Assembly (NCBI GenBank): GCA_900660155.1
Contig: CABFPE010000354.1
Span: forward strand, 94,950 to 158,949
DNA length: 64,000 bases
Source of the DNA: Hofstenia miamia
Taxonomy: Eukaryota > Xenacoelomorpha > Acoela > Hofsteniidae
Reading direction: 5' to 3'
Shown piece after piece: positions 60,171 through 64,000 of this stretch (its first letter is position 1; each line of letters opens with the position of its first letter). The notes beneath the pieces are model-generated. The model saw only the letters and a list, made by a program, of their open reading frames with translations, had not been told where the DNA came from and did not search any database. Both the position numbers and the translations under genes were made by a program.

Positions 60171-61688
60171 CAGGGAGGTAGTCATGGGGGCTAAGGAGGG
60201 GCTAAGCCCCGTCTGAGAGATTGCGAGCCCTCCTATATCATTCTTAAAGAACTATGTTTTATTTCCAAGAGAAGACCAGCCGAAGATAAATATACAACAC
60301 TTGATATTCAAAATGAAACTAGAAATTTTGACTAGAACAGTTCAAGTAAGTAAAGGTATTATTTACCATTTGTATGGATAGAATTTGGATAAGAACCATA
60401 AAGAGATTGAAGACTTGGTAAACAGATTTATTGAATTTAGCTCAACAAAGTCTACTAGAAACTTCGACCAATTGTATAACAATTTTGACAATATCTTTGC
60501 AAAAACATTGTGTCAGCTGTACATGTGAAATATTGAAGAAAAATATAATGCAATCAAAATTCAGGGCTCCAAATTAAATTGATATTTAACCTAGTAATCT
60601 ATCTAGAAAATGAAGTGTTCACTAAGTGTTGTTTGCCATTATTTTCTGATTTATATGAAAATAATTTTGTTAGACTTTGTCTGCCAGGCTGTTAATTGCA
60701 GTGAAAATGAATTTGAAAGCCGTTTTAATGATAATAATGTATACTTGTAAAGATCCATTTGCTTATTTTTTTTGGAAGCGATTTTTTGCAACTGCCTATT
60801 GTCGTTCTAAGAGTCAAACTTATATTTTTCAAATTCTCCAGCAATTTTTTTCAAAGCCTATTATGAAGTTTGGAGAAAAACTATTGGTGAAATTGAAACT
60901 TTTTCTTGAAAAGATTCGCTATTTTTCATTAAAAATTCAAATTTTTAAACAAAAGTTAAATTCTCTCCATTCCTAAGGTTCAGGTGATCAAGACGTCAAA
61001 AGCTAATAGAAACAACAAATAGTTTTGACTGCTTCTTTTTATGTAGATATGATCCATACCTTCAGGCATGTGGTGAGCAAAGCAATATGTTTTTTAATGA
61101 TAGGGTAAAGAGGACTCACTCCTCTATCTTGTGGTGGTTTCAAATTTTGAATATCTTTATTAGCTTATGAGGTATATTATAGACTCTTCAAAATTTTAAA
61201 ATTACCTGAGCAGCTTTAGGTTAAACATCAAGTTTAATTGGATTTACTGGAACTAAATATTTCAGGACTACCAGGAGAAAAATTGTTTATTTCTTCACGT
61301 TTTATGTCACCGAATGTCACTATTTCAAAATGTCTAGGCGGAGCCCTGATCCACAATTAATGAAATATATCAGATATGGGTCGACTTGGCTTGTACCATT
61401 CACATTTCTATCAAGAATAGACTTCCCACAATGACATACGTTCTTTGGTTTTCGAGAAGCAAAATTTGGTTGTTTAGCCCTCGAAAAAAATATCTACCTC
61501 AAATTGCTCTTAATGATTTATTAAAGTTTGGAAAGAAAAACTTTGGTTTCTTTGCATTTGATTATATTCCTAATTTTTAAGTCTTAATTTTTCGCAGAAA
61601 ATTATCAGCAAGCAATTATCACTAAATCAAATATCCCACCTAAAAATGTGTCAGGCCCGCCTAGAGTCTTAGCCAGGCCACGCCACTG
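60171..61688. mobile_element. hAT element with perfect 8-bp target duplication
   Basis: Bounded by CTGAAAGA at 60163-60170 and again at 61689-61696. Left end CAGGGAGGTAGTCATGG; right end, in complement, CAGTGGCGTGGCCTGG. The left subterminal region has GGGGGCTAAGG and AAGCCCCG, the right GGCCCGCC. It is 1518 bp long, too short for an autonomous hAT. The interior has a 47-codon open stretch (60385-60528, LDKNHKEIEDLVNRFIEF at its start) and other short frames that may derive from a transposase, but no hAT motif is visible. Probably an internally deleted, non-autonomous copy; the perfect duplication suggests a fairly recent insertion. Confidence 0.8.
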
Positions 61689-61949
61689 CTGAAAGATATA
61701 GAACTAGGTAAGTCACAAAAAAGTATCACAGGAAACAAAATTTCATGAGATTTGAATTGAAGAGGTTTCAACAAAGTAATAGTCCTACAAAATGTGACAT
61801 GTTTTCTTAGGTAATTCTATTTTACTATAATGCATTTTTCTTGCAATTTTTTATATGCATTCCTTTAAATGAAAATGATATTTTTTACTGTTTAGGTGAA
61901 CTTGGTGTTGACAGATTCCAGTAAAGAGTTTTAAAGAGATCTGAAGATC

Positions 61950-62795
61950 ATGCGTTCAAAACGGTCTAAGAAAGGCAAACGTCGAAATAAAAAAAAGAAA
62001 GTTAAAAAATTGAAAAAATCTATTGCATTACAACCTCAGCCTCTAGAAGTTACCATGCTCGCAAAAAATTCAAACGCTATTTTATTAGGTATTGTGGAAA
62101 CAATCTTCGATCAAGCCACTAACAAATCTTGGGTAAACGAATATGGAATGTACATTTGTCAACACCTTGAGTCAGACTGCAACATATTTGTAGGGGAAAA
62201 ATCTAATTGGAATGATTACTTCGATTCAATCAATAGGCAGCTGAGCCCTTCATTTTTCTTCCTCAATTCTCATAACAACTTAGCAATGGCTCGACCAGTA
62301 ACATGTTTGATAGATATGTGCCATTTGTACTTTACAAAATATGATTTATATTTGGACCATCTGGAAAACTATCACACATTAGTTTATAAGGAAGCTTTTT
62401 TAAGTCCAGAGACAACCTTTAAGCCAAACTTTCCACAGTACTTGCACTCATTTAAAAACGAAGTCTTTCGAAGTCAGTTTTATAAACATATCCATTGGAT
62501 ATGTGTTGTATGCACTACAACATTCACCAATCCTATTGACTGGAATGCACATAGATGCAAAAATCAACTTTGCAGAATGCAAGCCATTGAGGTTTTGTAC
62601 AACTCGAAAGTTGTCATCAAGGAAGAGGTTAGTCACATAGTCAGAGATCTAAATGTGGTTTATGAATGCGTTTATTGTCAAGAGACTGTCTTCAATGAAG
62701 ATCCATCCAGTAAGCCATTGTATTTATTTAATACATGTATATTCCCGACACAATTTAAGAAAAATTCTTTGTATGATAAAATATTCATAGTTTAA
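61950..62795 (+). CDS. Candidate C2H2-type zinc-finger protein
   Basis: Open for 281 residues from an ATG; function unknown. Residues 1-24 are almost all Lys/Arg (a nuclear localisation type tail). Putative zinc-binding sites: C119-x4-C124-x12-H137-x4-H142, and C185-x2-C188-x12-H201-x-C203 with C208 near by. A further CVYC pair follows at about residue 235. This suggests a nuclear nucleic-acid-binding protein. An acceptor-like site (TTTACTGTTTAG) ends at 61895 and a strong donor-like CAGTAAG lies at 62709/62710, so the true exon may be 61896-62709 with further exons to the right (a weak candidate acceptor at 62879). It could also be a domesticated or mobile-element gene, since a hAT element ends only 260 bp upstream. 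Confidence 0.55.
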   Translation: MRSKRSKKGKRRNKKKKVKKLKKSIALQPQPLEVTMLAKNSNAILLGIVETIFDQATNKSWVNEYGMYICQHLESDCNIFVGEKSNWNDYFDSINRQLSPSFFFLNSHNNLAMARPVTCLIDMCHLYFTKYDLYLDHLENYHTLVYKEAFLSPETTFKPNFPQYLHSFKNEVFRSQFYKHIHWICVVCTTTFTNPIDWNAHRCKNQLCRMQAIEVLYNSKVVIKEEVSHIVRDLNVVYECVYCQETVFNEDPSSKPLYLFNTCIFPTQFKKNSLYDKIFIV

Positions 62796-64000
62796 TGATT
62801 ATATGTTTTACTTTAAAAAAATTATTAATACATATTGTATACACTTTTAATAGTCTTCTTTACTGATTTCCCATTGTAGGTAGCCCGTTTCCAGTGTTAT
62901 AAAGACATGTACGACCAATGCATGTGACTATTCATTCCCGTGGGATTACGACTGGGATTTGTGGCTAAATACTCTAATAGGACTAACATTGGACTGTGGC
63001 TTTGAAAAAACTAGGGTTACGGGTTTTGGATTATTACTTATATTTTTTGTCAATGTTAGCTAAAATAAGGGTTATGCAGTGGGACTCCATGGAAACAAAG
63101 GGTCAAAATATTCCATGGGGCTTGTGCTCTTCGTAGCGGAATAAATGGAAGTGTGACTGGTAAAATTCCAATCTCATAGAACAATAATTCATTGTAGTTT
63201 GGGACCTTAGATTTCTTTCAGCTGTATTTTTGAGGCCTACCTTTCTCATTAATATTAAAAATTAACTAGTTACTTTCGTTGGACGATAAATTTAGTAAAC
63301 GTCATTTAATTCAACTATGTACCTGGTAAGCTTCAATATTGATGTTTCTACTAAAGCTGATCAACTTCTTCTACAAAATTTGACAATCATCTAGTAAAAT
63401 TTCATAGAAACATCTTATATTCGTTTAAAATTTAGCTCATTTCAATGGGTATACTTTTCATTGAGAAGCATATGGCTTTTAAAATTTGTAGTGGGTTTCC
63501 AATTGCCTATGACTGGAGAAATGCATCGTTTACTGCCACTATTCTACGACTGGCTAATACTTGAATTACAAAGATGGGTTGTTTTTGTCTTATTTTATTA
63601 TGAACTCATCTCATATAAATTTGCCCTATGCTTAACTTTTGTGCATATTGATAATAATATTAATTTCTCTAAATACATTTAATTTCATTTTGTACGGCAC
63701 TTGTCATTGACGAAGATTTGTTTAAAATATTCTTATATGAATAGCCCGTGATTTTTATAGAAATAAGAGCTCCAAATACTGCCAAATTTTTCAACCAATG
63801 TGTTCATTGAGGTTTATTACCTGAAATTTGGTGTACATCTAGTAATATGAAGAATAGCAATATGTTGTCTGTGTTCAAGACCAAGTTGCTAAAATCAAGT
63901 ATTTTCATACATAAAAAATATGTTTATTTCAGAATCAACAAAAAGACATATTTAATAAATCTCATAAAATCGAATATATTTTTAAATTCACTGAAGAACT
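62796..64000. other. 3' flank, no gene recognised
   Basis: No supported coding frame. A short exon of the zinc-finger candidate could start at 62880 after CCCATTGTAG, but the reading frame is short and carries no motif. Confidence 0.4.

Noticed and set aside
1-64000. tRNA, rRNA, CRISPR arrays, operons and Shine-Dalgarno sites
   Set aside because: None could be supported by eye; the sequence is of eukaryotic nuclear type. A covariance-model scan would be needed for small RNAs.

Overview
The window looks like AT-rich nuclear DNA of an invertebrate animal. It has spliceosomal introns, long gene-poor stretches and many eukaryotic transposon families: hAT, piggyBac-like and mariner DNA elements, CR1/L2/Jockey-type LINEs, Penelope-like elements and LTR retroelement fossils. 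I see no bacterial operons, no CRISPR array, and no tRNA or rRNA gene that I could support by eye. I cannot name the species.

Layout. 1-974: 3' end of a hAT transposon with the last two exons of its transposase. 975-5860: AT-rich, nothing recognised. 5861-12760: retroelement-rich block with a compact LTR element with target-site duplications (8511-9239) and a decayed Ty3/gypsy-like fossil (10021-12645) bounded by a mosaic of inverted and direct repeats. 13844-13998: minisatellite. 14250-15921 and 20540-22730: two decayed LINEs, with a Penelope-like remnant between inverted arms at 18109-18973. 23803-30676: first six coding exons of a serine peptidase gene of the S9 (prolyl oligopeptidase / acylaminoacyl-peptidase-like) family, with a piggyBac-type MITE in intron 1 and a hAT-like element in intron 2. 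34358-34557: hAT MITE. 35790-38574: fairly young L2/CR1-like LINE. 38737-39736: assembly gap of exactly 1000 N.

Right of the gap: three related LINE fragments (39737-40440 +, 42935-43940 -, 44085-45880 +), a TIR element (40493-40903), a mariner-like fossil (41100-41618 -), then the last two exons of the S9 peptidase on the OPPOSITE strand (51311-47861). Beyond are a second, inverted 3' fragment of the same L2-like LINE (52542-53082 -), a possible orphan exon, a second Penelope remnant, a hAT element with a perfect 8-bp target duplication (60171-61688) and a candidate zinc-finger gene (61950-62795).

Main result. The two S9 halves are one gene. Exon 6 ends in phase 2 inside the catalytic-serine motif and the minus-strand exon begins with the one missing base; exons 1-8 total 1968 nt, giving a 655-residue protein with its whole Ser-Asp-His triad. 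The gene is therefore broken by an inversion in this sequence. That is either a wrongly oriented contig at the 1000-N gap or a real rearrangement, possibly between the two inverted LINE copies that bracket the flipped piece. I found no convincing new molecular system; the split gene and the structured mobile elements are what deserve a second look.
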